From an uncultured Clostridia bacterium (GTDB lineage Bacteria; Bacillota; Clostridia; Christensenellales; Borkfalkiaceae), in NCBI GenBank assembly GCA_947626105.1, contig CANQQY010000008.1, forward strand, positions 1 through 58,428: DNA of 58,428 bases. The letters are read 5' to 3'. Positions within the stretch are counted from its first letter, which is position 1. The number at the start of each line of letters is the position of its first letter. Under the pieces are notes generated by a model that did not search any database, was not told the origin of the DNA, and was given only the letters and a program-made list of their open reading frames with translations. The position numbers and the translations under genes are program-made. This document shows positions 57,901 to 58,428 of the stretch, piece after piece.

Positions 57901-58428
57901 GCACGATTCCAAAAGATGGCAGCGTGACCTCGATTGGGGATCATGCATTCTCTGGTTGCAGTGCGCTCACAAGCATTGTGATTCCAGAGGGCGTGACTTC
58001 GATTGGAGATCATGCGTTCTATGATTGTAGCTCGCTTGAAAATGTAACATTCAGAGAGGGTAGCACATTGACCTCGATTGGAGATTATGCGTTCTCGAAT
58101 TGCCGTTCGCTTACAAGCATAGAGATCCCCGCAGGCGTGACCTCAATTGGGACTAGTGCGTTCGATGGTTGCCGTTCGCTTACAAGCATTGAGATTCCCG
58201 AGGGCGTGACATTGATTGGAGAAGGGGCGTTCTATGGGTGCAGTTCGCTTACGGATATTGAGATATCCGCGAGCGTGACATCGATTGGAGAAGGGGCGTT
58301 CTATGGGTGCAGTTCGCTTACGAATATTGAGATTCCCGAGGGCGTGACATCGATTGGAGAAGGGGCGTTCTATGGGTGCAGTTCGCTTACGGATATTGAG
58401 ATATCCGCGAGCGTGACATCGATTGGAG
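54951..58428 (+). CDS. Three-pass membrane protein with large extracellular BspA-type leucine-rich repeats, 3' end outside the window
   Basis: At least 1159 residues, no stop before base 58428. Start ATG 54951 with GAGGG upstream, 11 bp after the protease. Residues 1-105: cytosolic, helical (INRIENVLHRETSKYPQLND), no family recognised. Membrane helices at about 113-134, 142-163 and 220-243. Between the second and third is a cytosolic loop rich in His/Asp (DDHRKFDDHSKHDDHSK). From about 270 a BspA/LRR_5 array runs off the window (AFYGCSSLTSIEIPEGVTSIG type, 23-residue units), interrupted twice by an LRR-associated module (NIEKSSTENGYAGYYAEHIY; LPIEKGKSDYGYVAYYAKQ). Hence the LRRs should face outwards and the N-terminus inwards. 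It could link surface recognition to the cytosolic ESCRT-like/protease complex (inference). Confidence 0.85.
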   Translation, partial: MKIQEAINRIENVLHRETSKYPQLNDDEAKSRLVSAKKGLEAIKESSLEKGELLVPQALANLLNDMSAVTPERATDIDFAVTAWRRNRDIDLGKDRGADMKGKSKKPIRKNPFFWVIFCIFVLMIVFAFVAAFIPEDKIPKWVTFVFSPIGIVAGLIQLALALREWKSDMRHGEEGSKIQDGVSSDISVQIDDHRKFDDHSKHDDHSKRVTINGNVYINKGFLILAIVAILCVTALGIVAMVISANREKFAPASTPGTTNGSQFPDDSSAGKTPDNPLIEYEGFDVIINDDGETVTVSINTQKDGTEVEFPTYIQKNGKVYRVTAVGKAGLTRNDKIRSVNLSTSIERIESGAFANFSALKEISVPDSVTYIGQSAFLGCTALKTVNADSLKAWYEIEFDGENSNPLSPNVDSALTIAGKPITGEQTIEGVSIIPAYTFQNSAITQVTLESGVTKIGKNAFFNCTQLTTVWNKSELNIEKSSTENGYAGYYAEHIYKVDLETGRIATDDGFLFDEGDEPTLVGYSGSAETLILPAAAPHGSTYVIANDVFRDNASIKSVTIPESVTGIGYAVFHGCANIESMTLPFIGFSTTGGVQGYSGTAEFIDPIGYLFGLWSYDGGVAVEQSHWGKYISGDKAGKEGHFSQTYFIPASLKNVTVLGGEICDGAFYECENIESVTIGNAVTSIGDHAFYDCSSLENVTFGENITLTEIKNSAFSNCSSLASIEIPAGVTSIGTDVFHGCSSLTSIEIPEGVTLIGDFAFYDCESLVSIVIPESVASIGRWAFSCCYHLMEVWNYSDLPIEKGKSDYGYVAYYAKQVYTTNEASKQTVTNDGYIFYEDSEGSYLIGYQGDKTSLTLPATSPSGKAYAINEYVFYGCSSLTSIEIPEGVTLIGDFAFHDCESLVSIVIPESVTSIRRWAFSFCSSLTNIVISEGVTSIGSFAFEGCSSLERIEVEPGNAKYHATGNCLIETESGILLLGCKSSTIPKDGSVTSIGDHAFSGCSALTSIVIPEGVTSIGDHAFYDCSSLENVTFREGSTLTSIGDYAFSNCRSLTSIEIPAGVTSIGTSAFDGCRSLTSIEIPEGVTLIGEGAFYGCSSLTDIEISASVTSIGEGAFYGCSSLTNIEIPEGVTSIGEGAFYGCSSLTDIEISASVTSIG
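57171..57717 (+). repeat. 139-nt near-identical direct repeat within the LRR region
   Basis: 57171-57309 and 57579-57717 differ at about four positions (offset 408 nt). They encode two LRR units (GCSSLTSIEIPEGVTLIGDF and the following unit). Intervening sequence encodes the LRR-associated module. The near identity indicates recent duplication or gene conversion. Confidence 0.85.
58215..58421 (+). repeat. Three exact-phase 69-nt LRR repeats at the window edge
   Basis: Units at 58215, 58284 and 58353 each encode 23 residues (IGEGAFYGCSSLT...). The first and third are identical over all 69 nt and the second differs at only a few positions. A fourth unit begins at 58422. This points to active expansion and contraction of the array. 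Confidence 0.9.

Noticed and set aside
56997-58428. Diversity-generating retroelement target in the LRR gene
   Set aside because: No reverse transcriptase, template repeat or adenine-biased variation is visible; simple tandem duplication explains the pattern.

Overview
The window looks like a chromosomal segment of a gut-type, Gram-positive Clostridia bacterium. GC-rich coding, strong GGAGG-type ribosome sites, sigma-A promoters, many lipoboxes, BspA-type leucine-rich repeats and InlB-type repeats all fit this. A member of the Christensenellales is my guess, from general resemblance only. No rRNA, tRNA or CRISPR array was recognised.

Layout: (1) 1-2244, the 3' part of a large serine recombinase abutting, in frame, a headless collagen-like gene. 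(2) 2326-8114, ion homeostasis: an MgtC-like protein and a Kef-type antiporter on the minus strand, diverging from a P-type calcium ATPase and a small membrane protein. (3) 8271-40906, a possible 32-kb same-strand unit running from one good promoter to one good terminator. It holds a small lipoprotein, a complete peptide ABC importer (OppA-B-C-D-F plus a small membrane protein overlapping oppF), a 2594-residue membrane-anchored subtilisin with leucine-rich repeats, and four large Ig/InlB-type surface lipoproteins. It reads as extracellular proteolysis coupled to peptide capture and uptake. (4) 41031-49485, a glucan-degrading cluster: a GH55-like beta-helix lipoprotein, a membrane-anchored domain-permuted GH3, a GH5 lipoprotein and a TetR regulator. 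Three glycosidases of these families suggest beta-1,3-glucan as substrate (inference). (5) 49486-51238, a MarR regulator and a small membrane protein, preceded by three perfect DnaA boxes and a degenerate T-rich tandem repeat.

(6) 51314-58428 (continuing past the window) is the most unusual region. A near-consensus promoter drives a tight operon of two roughly 200-residue helical proteins that look like ESCRT-III (Snf7/CHMP) subunits, a Vps4-clade AAA ATPase with an MIT-like N-terminus, a trypsin-like protease with an apparent MIT-like N-terminus and no signal peptide, and a three-pass membrane protein with a large extracellular leucine-rich-repeat domain. This composition suggests an ESCRT-like membrane-remodelling machine coupled to a cytosolic protease and a surface recognition protein. 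I know of no described bacterial system with this gene set. The ESCRT-III and MIT assignments are remote-similarity judgements by eye and need profile or structure searches.
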